This document shows, in pieces, positions 54,601 to 60,215 of a stretch of DNA of 64,000 nt; within the stretch, counting starts at the first letter, position 1, and the number at the start of each line of letters is the position of its first letter. A program made the position numbers and the translations under genes. Location: assembly GCA_028571685.1 (NCBI GenBank), contig CM053143.1, positions 196,485,829 through 196,549,828 of the forward strand, given 5' to 3'. The notes under the pieces were generated by a model. That model was given only the letters and a program-made list of their open reading frames with translations, searched no databases and was not told where the DNA came from. Source of the DNA: Heterohyrax brucei (Eukaryota; Chordata; Mammalia; Hyracoidea; Procaviidae).

Positions 54601-55317
54601 GGGATCCCCAAGGGGGTGCGTGTGCTGAGGTTGCCCCATGGTGTATGTCTGGGGGTCCTCACAGAGTGCCCCTACCCAACTGCGATTCTGCCTGCGTTTT
54701 CTGTGCACGGTCATGAGGGGGCGCTGGTGACCCTCTCCTTGGTGGCTTGACCAGGGACCCCTCCCACTCTCCCACCCCACAACCTGTGGTCAGCCTCCCA
54801 CCGCACTCCCCCACGTGGTGTCCCCTCAATACTGTACCCCCCCCCCGCTGCATCCTCCCCACATACCCCCTCACGTCCACCAGCCTCCCACCTGCTCTGT
54901 GGCTGGGCTGCCCCTACAGGGGCAGGGACGGCAGTGGAGTGCCGGTGGGGTCGGCGAGGGTCCGGCAGGGGGCCGTAGAGGACAGCGGGGACGGCGGGCC
55001 GCCCCTGACCGCGCCTCTCCCGCAGCGTCATCATGACCGGCGCCTACAACAACTTCTTCCGCATGTTCGACCGCAACACCAAGCGCGACGTGACGCTGGA
55101 GGCCTCCCGGGAGAGCAGCAAGCCGCGCGCCGTGCTCAAGCCGCGCCGGGTGTGTGCGGGCGGCCGGCGGCGGCGCGACGACGTCAGCGTGGACAGCCTG
55201 GACTTCACCAAGAAGATCCTGCACACGGCCTGGCACCCGGCCGAGAACATCATCGCCATCGCCGCCACCAACAATCTCTACATCTTCCAGGACAAGGTCA
55301 GCTCGGAGATGCCCTAG
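15571..55317 (+). CDS. PPP2R2C: PPP2R2C, PP2A regulatory subunit B55-gamma (spliced, lacks first coding exon)
   Basis: The joined CDS is 15571..15668, 17389..17554, 19668..19780, 25728..25905, 38553..38717, 50171..50340, 54044..54135, 55026..55317, in all 1274 bases ending in TAG. With a 70-base first coding exon this gives 447 codons, the usual B55 length. B55 subunits are seven-bladed WD40 propellers that sit on the PP2A A/C core enzyme and select phosphoserine/threonine substrates; the gamma form is known as mainly neuronal. Gamma rather than alpha, beta or delta is called from paralogue-specific segments such as [26 protein letters not shown] and [13 protein letters not shown]55-alpha substrate contacts D197 and L225 correspond to D193 and L221 here. 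No frameshift, premature stop or missing exon is seen after exon 1, so the gene looks functional. Confidence 0.96.
15669..17388 (+). other. PPP2R2C: PPP2R2C intron 2
   Basis: The intron is 1720 bases, GTGTGC...CTGCAG. It holds a purine-rich G/GA block at about 16070-16220 and the 21-bp minisatellite at 16995-17130. The rest is unique sequence with no coding or RNA gene that I can recognise. Confidence 0.9.
16995..17130 (+). repeat. Minisatellite, 21 bp x about 6.5
   Basis: The unit 'ggggctgtggggacagagcga' is almost perfectly repeated, with only the last unit altered. It ends about 260 bases before exon 3. Confidence 0.95.
17389..17554 (+). CDS. PPP2R2C: PPP2R2C coding exon 3 (residues 57-111 and first base of 112)
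   Basis: This 166-base exon has acceptor CCCTGCAG and donor AACG|GTGAGC, and ends one base into the Asp112 codon. It encodes a variable linker (SKDGPRGQ) and then the conserved stretch from [18 protein letters not shown] through [17 protein letters not shown], the second blade of the propeller. The linker is the part of B55 proteins that differs most between paralogues, and it differs from human gamma at a few residues. A 21-bp minisatellite ends about 260 bases upstream of the acceptor. Confidence 0.96.
17711..18112 (-). mobile_element. Foldback mariner remnant, copy C
   Basis: The two ends are inverted copies of each other, and each can be read outward-in as a mariner transposase C-terminus ([16 protein letters not shown] on the + strand at about 18008-18055). 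The middle, on the minus strand, matches the SPDLAPSDFF-type segment region seen in copies A and B ('aagaaaaaagtcactgggga' reversed). It is in the opposite orientation to the other two. Confidence 0.65.
19020..19510 (+). repeat. Unnamed dispersed repeat, about 500 bp, copy 1
   Basis: It shares, in order, 'gtggctttagcaaagaggac', a 'ctccagggagggctttccc' block, a 'gcttgcttcccttttcttta' block and the terminal 'aacccacgac' with the block at 50405-50925. Confidence 0.55.
19668..19780 (+). CDS. PPP2R2C: PPP2R2C coding exon 4 (residues 112-149)
   Basis: This 113-base exon follows the acceptor CTGTTTTTAAAG and ends CTGCAG|GTGAG. It completes Asp112 and encodes the WD motif KTIKLWKI (Trp118), [17 protein letters not shown] and [11 protein letters not shown]. 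In B55 structures this is the end of blade 2 and the long hairpin arm that grips the PP2A scaffold A subunit. The segment after EEGK is gamma-specific (beta and alpha have different residues here), so this exon supports the paralogue call. Codon use is notably A/T-richer than in exons 2, 5 and 9. Confidence 0.96.
20000..20195 (+). mobile_element. AfroSINE-like copy, old
   Basis: Sense-strand features are 'ggcggtaagcagtttgcagt', 'aaggtcggctgttcaaacct' and a decayed tail near 'cgaggggccgcgagttgcag'. Divergence is high. Confidence 0.6.
20470..20740 (+). mobile_element. MIR SINE
   Basis: It has the 'ggattcaaatcctgcctcag' head region and the 'ccattccacagttgaggaga' core typical of MIR, in sense orientation. 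Confidence 0.65.
22105..25215 (+). mobile_element. Nearly full-length RTE-clade LINE, dead
   Basis: This is about 3.1 kb, beginning with the conserved RTE 5' segment and running through an APE-type endonuclease region (about 22260-23200), a linker, the reverse transcriptase (about 23560-24600) and the 3' end. The catalytic box reads YAED instead of YADD and the frame carries stops and indels. An AfroSINE has inserted at 24793-24939 with an 11-base target duplication. It lies in sense orientation inside intron 4. Confidence 0.85.
24793..24939 (+). mobile_element. AfroSINE inserted in RTE
   Basis: The insert has a tRNA-derived head (gttggctcagtggtgag...ggttctgatccaccagg) and an AfroSINE-like tail. 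It is flanked by tggaccgccag and tggacagccag, an 11-base target duplication with one mismatch. Both flanks continue the RTE sequence, which proves that the SINE came after the LINE. Confidence 0.85.
25728..25905 (+). CDS. PPP2R2C: PPP2R2C coding exon 5 (residues 150-208 and first base of 209)
   Basis: This 178-base exon has acceptor CCGCTCCAG and donor TTCA|GTATCC. It encodes [34 protein letters not shown] and [16 protein letters not shown]. It holds the second half of the scaffold-binding arm and blade 3, including Asp193 in [10 protein letters not shown], equivalent to the B55-alpha substrate-binding Asp197. The donor is weak: only the GTA part of the consensus is kept. The first alternative GT downstream, at 25919, would shift the reading frame. 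Third codon positions are almost all G/C. Confidence 0.95.
27740..28190 (+). mobile_element. Foldback mariner remnant, copy A
   Basis: Left arm about 27745-27870 and right arm about 28055-28185 are inverted repeats. The middle encodes the mariner motif [10 protein letters not shown] on the + strand (around 27968-27998), where the PSD aspartate is the third catalytic residue of mariner transposases. No complete transposase frame exists. Confidence 0.7.
28600..28755 (+). repeat. Imperfect 20-bp repeat (gcaggtggcaggcgtgcggg)
   Basis: About seven degenerate copies of 'gcaggtggcaggcgtg' run in tandem. Confidence 0.75.
29420..29530 (+). mobile_element. RTE-clade LINE 5'-end scrap
   Basis: The phrase 'agactaggaagaaaggcctggtg' and 'gtgctggaagtggagccc' match the first 100 bases of the long RTE copies at 22105 and 46128. 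It is a short remnant only. Confidence 0.55.
29800..30050 (+). repeat. Unnamed dispersed repeat with TAAGCAC/TGCTTAC phrases, copy 1
   Basis: It shares 'caaggtaagcac', 'aggtctggctggcacctg' and 'aaagcctcttttcaaattta' in order with 56440-56690. It is not a SINE or LINE family that I recognise. Confidence 0.6.
30440..30910 (+). repeat. Minisatellite, 20 bp x about 23, with a perfect 180-bp higher-order duplication
   Basis: The unit 'gacccctcacccacctccgt' repeats with small variants. Bases 30541-30720 and 30721-30900 are identical over all 180 positions (nine units each, same order of variants). Confidence 0.95.
31940..32055 (-). mobile_element. MIR SINE fragment, antisense
   Basis: 'tctctgagcctcagtttccc' is the reversed MIR core. 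Confidence 0.55.
32160..32350 (-). mobile_element. AfroSINE copies, antisense, fused or overlapping
   Basis: One reversed copy ends with 'gttagcagccaaatgcttaa' and 'ccactgcacc', and a second reversed tail 'ccattgctgtggagtagata' follows directly. This suggests a SINE inserted at the end of another. Confidence 0.65.
32540..32720 (+). mobile_element. MIR SINE
   Basis: The core 'agctggggaaaccaaggcgc' followed by 'agagaggtaatatag' is MIR-like. Confidence 0.6.
33670..33895 (+). repeat. G/GA-rich low-complexity tract
   Basis: Runs of three to seven G separated by A, C or T dominate about 220 bases and could form G-quadruplexes. No fixed repeat unit is visible. Confidence 0.7.
34575..34715 (+). repeat. 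Imperfect repeats of about 28 bp built on 'gtgcccacctgcccagg'
   Basis: About five degenerate units with 'ccacctg.caggtga' follow one another. Confidence 0.65.
34905..35045 (-). mobile_element. AfroSINE, antisense, old
   Basis: The reversed tail 'tctgttgctgtccggttggc' and reversed head 'caactgctgcgccgccgggg' are still readable. Confidence 0.6.
35905..36010 (+). mobile_element. MIR SINE fragment
   Basis: The core reads 'gggacactgaggcacagtcg' followed by 'tggcagagccggagctcttg', as in MIR. Confidence 0.55.
37400..37560 (+). mobile_element. MIR SINE
   Basis: The MIR core is clear: 'tattttacagatgaggacat', then 'ggcacagagatggagacctt' and 'cagggctgggatttggaccc'. Confidence 0.7.
38553..38717 (+). 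CDS. PPP2R2C: PPP2R2C coding exon 6 (residues 209-263 and first base of 264)
   Basis: This 165-base exon has acceptor CTTGACGCCGCAG, with a short, interrupted pyrimidine tract, and donor AAGC|GTGAGT. It completes Asn209 and encodes [15 protein letters not shown], then [19 protein letters not shown] and [19 protein letters not shown]. Leu221 is equivalent to the substrate-binding Leu225 of B55-alpha. The blade's WD-like motif reads LRLCDM, with Cys in place of Trp, as in all B55 proteins. A G-rich 31-bp minisatellite begins only a few tens of bases past the donor. Confidence 0.95.
38735..38930 (+). repeat. G-rich minisatellite, about 31 bp x 5, next to the exon 6 donor
   Basis: The phrase 'gcagccgtcctgggc' recurs at 38799, 38830, 38861 and 38894, separated by runs of six to ten G. 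The first G-run lies about 14 bases after the exon 6 donor. Confidence 0.92.
39467..39735 (+). repeat. 130-bp tandem duplication with a TGCG/TG microsatellite core
   Basis: The phrases 'atgtgtttgtatg', 'ttctgaatgggcagcgtgtg' and 'ggggcagcagccc' occur twice in the same order, about 131 bases apart, around a TGCG-type microsatellite that has grown differently in each half. Confidence 0.88.
40600..41154 (+). mobile_element. Foldback mariner remnant, copy B
   Basis: Left arm about 40613-40748 and right arm about 41010-41150 are inverted repeats. The left arm on the minus strand reads [19 protein letters not shown], and the right arm on the + strand reads the related [19 protein letters not shown], both the transposase C-terminus. 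The middle encodes [10 protein letters not shown] near 40908-40940. A GGTGGCNC microsatellite has grown in the left part of the loop (40740-40830). Confidence 0.75.
41439..42090 (+). mobile_element. L1 3'-end insertion with GGGA/GAAA-rich tail
   Basis: It is flanked by gattcgatgtgctg (41425-41438) and gatttgatgtgttg (42091-42104), a 14-base target duplication with two mismatches. The body resembles an L1 3'UTR, with 'aaaagaccagactt' and a terminal 'aaacacaatgaaaaat'. The tail has grown into a purine tract of GA, GGGA and GGAA repeats at about 41980-42090. Confidence 0.72.
41980..42090 (+). repeat. Purine microsatellite (GA, GGGA, GGAA)
   Basis: The tract is at the end of the L1 3' insertion and most likely grew from its A-rich tail. 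Confidence 0.85.
42527..42867 (+). mobile_element. Solo LTR of a class II (betaretrovirus-like) endogenous retrovirus
   Basis: The block starts TGTCGGGGGCC and ends GGCCGGGGCA, is 341 bases long, and is flanked on both sides by TGTACC, a perfect 6-base target duplication as made by class II ERVs. A TATA-like run lies at 42724-42731 and AATAAA at 42742-42747, in the right order for U3-R-U5. Both flanks continue the host RTE without loss. No internal viral gene remains, so this is a recombined solo LTR. Confidence 0.88.
43592..43757 (+). mobile_element. AfroSINE inserted in RTE
   Basis: It has the head 'ccctggtggttcagtggttta', the B-box-like 'agttcagacacaccaggcgctc', and the tail 'gtcgctatgagtcggaacc' ending 'gggtttggttttgg'. 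RTE sequence continues on both sides. The target duplication is decayed (ctacatagaa against ttatatgaag). Confidence 0.82.
44096..44690 (-). mobile_element. L1 3'UTR insertion, antisense, with internal 75-bp triplication
   Basis: A poly-T run marks the tail on the + strand. The body shares the phrase 'catgttctcagaggaccct' with the L1 at 10590-11855 ('catgctctcagaggaacccc'). The RTE flanks 'gacctctttaaa' and 'acttctttgag' look like a decayed target duplication. It carries a 75-bp unit repeated about three times at 44397-44616. Confidence 0.7.
44397..44616 (+). repeat. 75-bp tandem triplication in an L1 3'UTR
   Basis: 'cagctttgggctaac' starts at 44397, 44472 and 44547. The units are almost identical, and the related L1 at 10590-11855 has only one such segment. 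Confidence 0.92.
45870..46055 (+). mobile_element. AfroSINE of a second subtype
   Basis: Head 'ggctgggtggtgtgagcagg', 'gttaggggtccaagtccatc', middle 'ggaaggaagaccaggtgatt', and tail 'cgggtcgccctgagtccc' match the subtype whose middle resembles the RTE 5' end. It lies just upstream of the RTE at 46128. Confidence 0.7.
46128..49313 (+). mobile_element. Nearly full-length RTE-clade LINE, dead
   Basis: This copy of about 3.2 kb runs from the RTE 5' segment, through the endonuclease region (about 46270-47400) and reverse transcriptase (about 47830-48800), to the 3' end at 'gagtcggaactgactggatgg'. The catalytic box reads YADN and there are many stops. An AfroSINE interrupts it at 46461-46623. It is in sense orientation within intron 6. 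Confidence 0.87.
46461..46623 (-). mobile_element. AfroSINE, antisense, inserted in RTE
   Basis: Flanks tatcctgggcat (46449-46460) and tatcctaggcat (46624-46635) form a 12-base target duplication with one mismatch. On the minus strand it has the tRNA-like head and the AfroSINE tail (gagccaggtctgactcatagc on the + strand). Confidence 0.87.
49410..49560 (-). mobile_element. MIR SINE, antisense
   Basis: 'ttttcttggctataaaatgg' is the reversed MIR core with a decayed continuation. Confidence 0.6.
49680..50100 (+). repeat. TGGA/TGGG microsatellite, about 420 bp
   Basis: Units of four (tggg, tgga, atgg) build larger repeats such as 'gggtgggtggatggatgagt'. It ends about 70 bases before exon 7. Confidence 0.95.
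50171..50340 (+). CDS. PPP2R2C: PPP2R2C coding exon 7 (residues 264-320)
   Basis: This 170-base exon has acceptor TTGTCTCTGTCTCTACAG and donor TACCAG|GTGAGC. It completes Leu264 and encodes [37 protein letters not shown] and the WD motif [19 protein letters not shown] (Trp307). The [15 protein letters not shown] segment is a near-invariant B55 signature. The acceptor is strong, but a roughly 420-bp TGGA/TGGG repeat tract ends about 70 bases before it, leaving little room for a normal branch-point region. Confidence 0.96.
50405..50925 (+). repeat. Unnamed dispersed repeat, about 520 bp, copy 2
   Basis: It opens 'gctagtgctgctctaacaga' and carries 'gatggctttaacaaaggaaa', 'ctccaggggaaggctttccc' and a terminal 'aactcaacccacgac'. 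It resembles a mammalian interspersed repeat that I cannot name. A more distant relative may lie at 14760-15010. Confidence 0.55.
51560..52435 (-). mobile_element. Possible LTR in antisense orientation
   Basis: On the minus strand the block would start TGTCATGTGTGG and end TTCCGGCA. It has an AATAAA placed about 90 bases before that end (TTTATT at about 51680 on the + strand), the order expected for U3-R-U5. No matching target duplication was found, and the phrase 'ccttagaaactg..gcttatc' occurs twice inside, so this stays tentative. Confidence 0.3.
53670..53770 (-). mobile_element. MIR SINE fragment, antisense
   Basis: 'gctgtgtgacctcaggccag' and 'ctctctgagcccactgagtc' are reversed MIR phrases. 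Confidence 0.55.
54044..54135 (+). CDS. PPP2R2C: PPP2R2C coding exon 8 (residues 321-350 and two bases of 351)
   Basis: This 92-base exon has acceptor CGCCCTCCGCAG and donor GACAG|GTGAGC. It encodes [19 protein letters not shown] and [11 protein letters not shown], the sixth blade and a signature shared by all B55 subunits. AG at the end is completed by the first base of exon 9 to give Ser351. The AWSGSD segment differs by one residue from the more usual NGSD of the family. Confidence 0.96.
54136..55025 (+). other. PPP2R2C: PPP2R2C intron 8
   Basis: The intron is 890 bases, GTGAGC...CCCGCAG. It is unique, C/G-rich sequence with some imperfect internal duplication of 'ggggatccccaaggg'-like phrases at 54560-54660 and a run of C at 54837-54846. 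No gene or mobile element is seen in it. Confidence 0.9.
55026..55317 (+). CDS. PPP2R2C: PPP2R2C last coding exon 9 (residues 351-447, stop TAG)
   Basis: The exon begins after TCTCCCGCAG and its coding part ends with TAG at 55315-55317. It encodes [43 protein letters not shown], an Arg-rich turn GGRRRRDDV (residues 396-404), [18 protein letters not shown] and [19 protein letters not shown], then the end VSSEMP. The last blade closes the propeller. The Arg-rich turn and the last few residues are where gamma proteins vary most. GC content at third positions is extreme, many codons being C- or G-ending in runs. Confidence 0.96.
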
Positions 55318-56439
55318 GGCCCTGGAGGCCGGGCGGCCTGCTCCTCGCTGGCCCTGGGCCGGCGTCTCCGTGGTCATCGTCTGCTCCAGGAAGGGCAGCC
55401 AGGGCCGCAGCCACGGACACCGAGGTCGCCTGCTGGCCGGTCCCGGGCTCTGGGTCTCACTCACGTGCCTGCGGCCGGTCCCCACTCCTGGCGCTCCCTG
55501 TGTCTCCTCGGGACACTGTCTTCTCCCTCCAGGAGCTGAGGCGAGCACTGCTGGCCCCAGGGCAGCAGCTGGGGTGCATAGTGGCCCCAGAACCAGCGGC
55601 AGGAAGTCTGTGGTGTTGATAGATCGCTCCTGTCCAGACCGAGGTGCCCACGGGAAGGTGGACTCATACTGAGTTTGCAGGCCAGGGCCCCTTGCTGGGG
55701 TCTTTCCGTGGCTTGGAATGGCCCAGGCCGACCCAGTTTGCAAGAGAAGGGGACACGGGTCTGCCAGTGTTTACGCCTGTTGGTCTGTCATTCAACCAGC
55801 GACGTCCTGCACCAGCCCTGTGGGTGGCCCTCCAGGCACGTGGGTTTCACTTCTAGGACCACTGTGTGGTTCCTCCCTGTTCACTGGGCACCCAAGTGTC
55901 CAGGATGGCCCTGGGGGGGTCCTATCAGGTCCTCTGTGAAAGCCAGTGCTCACTGAGTGCCAGGCCCTGTGATGTGTGCCACCAGTCAAAGGCAAGTGTT
56001 TGTTACCTGCGGCTTCAGAAGGCTGAACACCTGCCCAGGCTGGAGCTGGGAATCTGCTGGCCGCCACCGCTGGCCGTCCCCAGGAGGCCACGAGGGGGGC
56101 GTCTGTGAACAGAGCATTCCAGCTTGGAAAGATCTGCAAGGGAACAGGTCTTCAGCTTGCAACGCAGGACCAAGGACCAAGGAAGTGTGGTAACAACGAG
56201 AGTCCTGGAAGATGGAGACCGTCCCCGGGGGCTCCTTGCTCCGTTCGGGGACCTCAGGAGTCCCTGGGTCCCCTGTGCCCCCACCCAGAGCTCAGTTTTC
56301 GGACAGACTGAACTGCCTCCAAAAGAAAATTGCATGTTAGGACCATTTTAGAATACGCTTTTCTTAGGGACTCACAGTCTCAGGGGACAGTTTTGTTTGG
56401 GAGTGCTGCCTTGTGACAGCAATGTTTCCATGCTGGCCC

Positions 56440-56690
56440 CCCAGGGGCAGAGCTCCAACAGGCAAGGTAAGCACGGTGCTTGCTATGCTTACCGGATCAT
56501 CTGTAGTGAACAGCTGCTCATGTTTTCACCACATCAAAGACTCTGCTTCTAGGTCTGGCTGGCACCTGTCTCTCTCCCAGCCCCACAGCACCGTCCTACA
56601 GGATGAAAGCCTCTTTTCAAATTTACAGTCTCTGTAGGGGTAGAAGACCCAATGAGCGAGGTATGCATAAACTTCTTATGCTTACGTACC
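56440..56690 (+). repeat. Unnamed dispersed repeat with TAAGCAC/TGCTTAC phrases, copy 2 (in 3'UTR)
   Basis: This is the second member of the pair at 29800-30050. It lies in the PPP2R2C 3'UTR and continues with 'aacttcttatgcttacgtac' and 'aagcacaaataagcttgtgc', a small internal palindrome-like series. Confidence 0.6.
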
Positions 56691-57118
56691 AATTGGTAAT
56701 GACTGGTTTTACATGGATGTCACATTGCTCACTAGAAGTTTGTAAGTAAGCACAAATAAGCTTGTGCTTACCTTGCTTTGCCTGTTCTCTCCAGACTCTC
56801 CTGCCTGCTCCCCGCACTGCTGCTCTCAGCCGCGGACTCACAGCAGAACCGCTTGGCTTTGTGTCCGAGGCAGGAAGGAGGTGCAGACAGAGGCCCGCGC
56901 AATCCAGCCTTTTTTACAAGATGCAACACAACCTGGGAAGTGGACCCCACAGAGGTTCTCAGTGGACAACTGTACACTTCTGTGTGTAAAAGCACAAATG
57001 CACGTGCACTCACTTCTGGGCATACAACCACACAGTGAAACGGGTCCACTGGTTTTTCTGAGTCCACGTGAATGGAAAATGTTTGTTTACACATTGCTCA
57101 GGCCTGGACAGCCCTGGA

Positions 57119-57126
57119 TGTACATA
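57119..57126 (+). promoter_or_regulatory. Candidate Pumilio-binding octamer TGTACATA in the 3'UTR
   Basis: TGTACATA matches the Pumilio recognition element UGUANAUA exactly. It lies about 780 bases before the poly(A) signals on the transcript strand. One match of eight bases can arise by chance in 2.6 kb, so the call rests on position in a neuronal 3'UTR and is weak without conservation data. Confidence 0.3.
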
Positions 57127-57478
57127 CTGACTCGGACGGAATCTAACAAAGGGTGGAGCACTCTTTTTCTCTTGTAAAGAGGTTCAACAATGTGGAAAAT
57201 TGTGCAGAAACCTGTGGAAGCCAGAATCGAGCTCTGAGGGCCTTACACAGGTACCTGGGTCTCTGGCATGAGCCGAGTCCTTCGTGGCCAACCCGCAGCA
57301 GAGGAGGCTGGTGTCGGCAGCTGGAGGCAGCTGTCAGAGCTCTGTTCAGCATTTTCGGTATTCAAAGTCCAGATTTACGATGTGCTAACAACGAACAGAC
57401 AAACGGAAGGTCTTCATACAGTTCCTAGGTCCCGGCTTCTGTTTTAAACTTTGGTTAAGAACCCAAAATTGAAACAAA

Positions 57479-57545
57479 ATGAAGGAAGGAGGAAAGGAAA
57501 GAAGGGAGGAAAGACGGAGGGTGGCAGGGAGGGGAGGGAAGAAGG
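57479..57545 (+). repeat. GGAA/GGGA purine tract in the 3'UTR
   Basis: This short purine-only tract consists of GGAA, GGGA and GAAA. Confidence 0.8.
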
Positions 57546-57904
57546 GTCCTCTCCGAAGCAGTGGTCGCCTTTGGGTCCCTAGAGAGTAGAGAATGATGTC
57601 CAAAGTGGGATATGTGCTAAGCAGAGCTTTGGGGCTGAGGGGACTGAACCGGAAGGGCCAGACTGACGGTCACAAATCTGCATCTTTTCTGGGTTTCAAC
57701 TTTCTAGTCTTCTTGCCTGTCTGGGCGTTTGCATAGTCATTGTGAAGTTGTTGGGCTTTTTGTTGTAACCTCTCTGATGACTGAGCTCTCAGTGGTGCAG
57801 GGTCCCTGCTGGTGGGGTAGCCAGATCTGAGCACTGGGGGTTCTGTAACTCATGGCTGCATTCTATTTTTATTTGTTGGTGTCTCACAAATTATCCAACT
57901 GTTG

Positions 57905-57946
57905 AATAAAATTATAAATATGTTAATACCAGCTTTTTCCAATAAA
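57905..57946 (+). promoter_or_regulatory. PPP2R2C: Tandem polyadenylation signals (AATAAA at 57905 and 57941)
   Basis: Two canonical AATAAA hexamers lie 36 bases apart in an A/T-rich patch, preceded by the U-rich stretch TTTTTATTTGTTGGTGT. They are the first strong signals after the PPP2R2C stop at the distance expected for this gene. Cleavage would fall 10-30 bases past either one. Choice between them cannot be judged from sequence. Confidence 0.65.
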
Positions 57947-58234
57947 ATAACAATGTTACATCTAAAATTAGGCTTGACCTGCTCTTTGCTTTTAATGAGG
58001 TCTCCCCAGACGTGGGTCCCATCAGGAGCAACACGAGGGTTGGGGAAGCACAGGGCATTGCAGGGGCGGCCCAGGTCACACTAAGGGTTTGCTTTCCAGA
58101 GGCAGCAGCTGTCAACCTCTCTGAGCTCTGATTTCATCCCTGAGGAGAGGGAGCTGACAACAGGGTTGCCTCAGGGATGGGGGTCCTGGGACTGTGATGG
58201 TCGAGCAGCAGACTACCCCCACAGCCTCAGTGGT

Positions 58235-58400
58235 TTGAGACCTCTGGTGGCTCGGGGGGCAGGGGGGAAGAGCTGGCAGTCTGCTCCCCGATGTGTCACA
58301 GCCTAAGAAACCCTACAGGGCGGTTCTCCTCTCTCATATGGGGCTGCCAGGAGTTGAAATCAAGTTGGCAGCACACAACTATGTCATAAATTTGGGAGGG
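58235..58400 (+). mobile_element. AfroSINE, old
   Basis: Head 'ctctggtggctcggggggca' and tail 'ggggctgccaggagttgaaa' ending 'ggcagcacacaac' are recognisable but decayed. Confidence 0.6.
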
Positions 58401-59789
58401 AGCATTAAAATTCATTTTTGCATGATTAAGGGCCACAGTTGCCCGCCCACATCTTCTGCCTCTCAGGTTCTTTGGGAAGCTGCTTTCCCCCTGGCAGTGC
58501 AGACTCCATGTAGCAGAGGCCTTTGTGATGGCATGGAGCTACAGAAATGTGGGAGTGCTGCGGGCTACTGGTCCTACAGTGCAGTGTATGAGATGTGTGC
58601 ATTTTGGGTAGGAAATAGAAATTTTGGGAAAAAAATTGGGGAACACTTACATCCTAGTAGACTCCAGAGGTGGAATAAGTGGGATAGTTCTTATTTCTCT
58701 GAACTATAAGGGTAGGTTACGGGAAGGGGCAAGAAAAAATAACCCGTGCTGCCAACCAAAAACTCAGCAGCCCTCAATGGTTCAGTATGCTCCCATTAAT
58801 GGAAACACGTGGTAGCAACAAAATAGTCAGTGCAGAACACAGTTGGGACTTGAAAGGGTTAAAGGAGATAACAGTACAATGGGTTTGGCATCTAAATGAT
58901 ACCTGCTTTTTTTAAGGAGGTGTGTGTAGCAGCCTGTAATTCCAAGCATTGCAACACATTCCAGCTTTATTGATCCTTAAACACTTATCCTGAGGATGTA
59001 GCCCAGACAGGTAAACTGAGTCTCAAAGATTAGACCATATTGCCAACAGGTGTTGGGGCTGAGTGTTGGGCTTGGGCTGGCTGACTCCCAACAACATGCT
59101 CTGTCTACCCACATGTGGCCCCGGTGTCCCCAAAATAAGAGCCTGGGAGGACAGAGCCACAGGTGTCTGGGCTAGCTCATTTCCAGAGAGGTGCACCGTG
59201 CCTGTCACAGTGGCTGAGATGACTCCTGCCATGTGATTACCCTGTGCTACTCCCATAGGTCTGTCAGGGTCTTCCTTGACAAAGTTCACAACCACCTCAG
59301 AGTCCTCAGGACAGCATGGAAAGTGCAGCATGGAAAGCAGCAAGGAGGCTGCCTGTTCTGTGAGGCGTTGGACCAGTGGCTGACCTCTCTGGACCACATG
59401 GGCAGACAGAGAGCAGGACAGTGCTCAGCACTGCTGAGATAACCAAAGAGAGAACAAAGACAGTTTCTTGAACTCCTGGACAGTGGGCCAAGGATGTTAC
59501 ATTTGTCACTTCACTGAGGCTGTATGTTACTCTTGCTGTGGGGGTGGGGAATGTCATTGTCGTACATGTCTCACAGGAGATTAAGTGACTTACCCAAGTT
59601 CCTAGAAGTGAGTGGTCTTTGGAGTGCCAGGCTTAGATGATGCTCAGAACACACAGACAGCACCATGGCCTCTTCCCTCCAAGGTCAGCTCCACCACCTG
59701 ACTGGGCACCTGCTCTGACCAGTGTGGACTGCAGAGTGACTGCCCCAGAGATGCCCAGTCCTCTCCTCGGGGCCTATATACGTGGTCTC

Positions 59790-60215
59790 CCACATGCAAA
59801 AAGGATTTTGCAAGTGTGACTAAGGCTGTCACTAGCCCTGGATTACCCAGGTGAGTCCACTTTGACCACAGGGGTCCTTAAGAGCAGAGAATGTTCCTCC
59901 ACTGTGGTCAGAAAGGTGACAGAAGAGGATCAGGAAGATGAGACATGAGACTCAACCCACCATGGCTGGTTCTGAAGAGAGGAGGGGCCGTGAACCAAGG
60001 AATGTGGGTGACCTCTAGAAGCTGGACAGAACAAGGAATGGATTCTCCTGTGGATCCTCCAGAAGGAATCAACCCAGCTGACACCTTGAGACCTTAGCTC
60101 AGTGAAATCCATGTTGGAAGCCTGACCCCCAGAAGTGGAACGGCATAAATGTGTGTTTAAGCAGCACTGTTGGTGATGGCAGCCGCAGAAAACTGACACA
60201 CCAGAAACTAGTAAG
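59790..60215 (+). mobile_element. MaLR (MLT1-type) LTR
   Basis: Phrases such as 'gattttgcaagtgtgactaa', 'ggtccttaagagcagagaat', 'cctccagaaggaatcaaccc' and 'gctgacaccttgagacctta' follow the order of mammalian MLT1-family LTRs. Divergence fits an old mammalian insertion. Confidence 0.65.

Larger units (their letters stand above)
55318..57965 (+). other. PPP2R2C: PPP2R2C 3' untranslated region (inferred)
   Basis: From the stop codon to the two AATAAA hexamers there are about 2.6 kb without splice signals or a second gene, a length in keeping with the long 3'UTR known for human PPP2R2C. It contains a dispersed repeat at about 56440-56690 that is shared with an intron copy at 29800-30050, an L2/MIR-like scrap at 55940-56080, a purine-rich GGAA/GGGA stretch at 57479-57545, and one Pumilio-type octamer. 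The exact end is inferred from the poly(A) signals, not seen. Confidence 0.7.

Noticed and set aside
54747-55743. Two 290-codon open frames over exon 9, one on each strand
   Set aside because: Both are shadows produced by the extreme GC content of exon 9. The conserved B55 frame explains this sequence.
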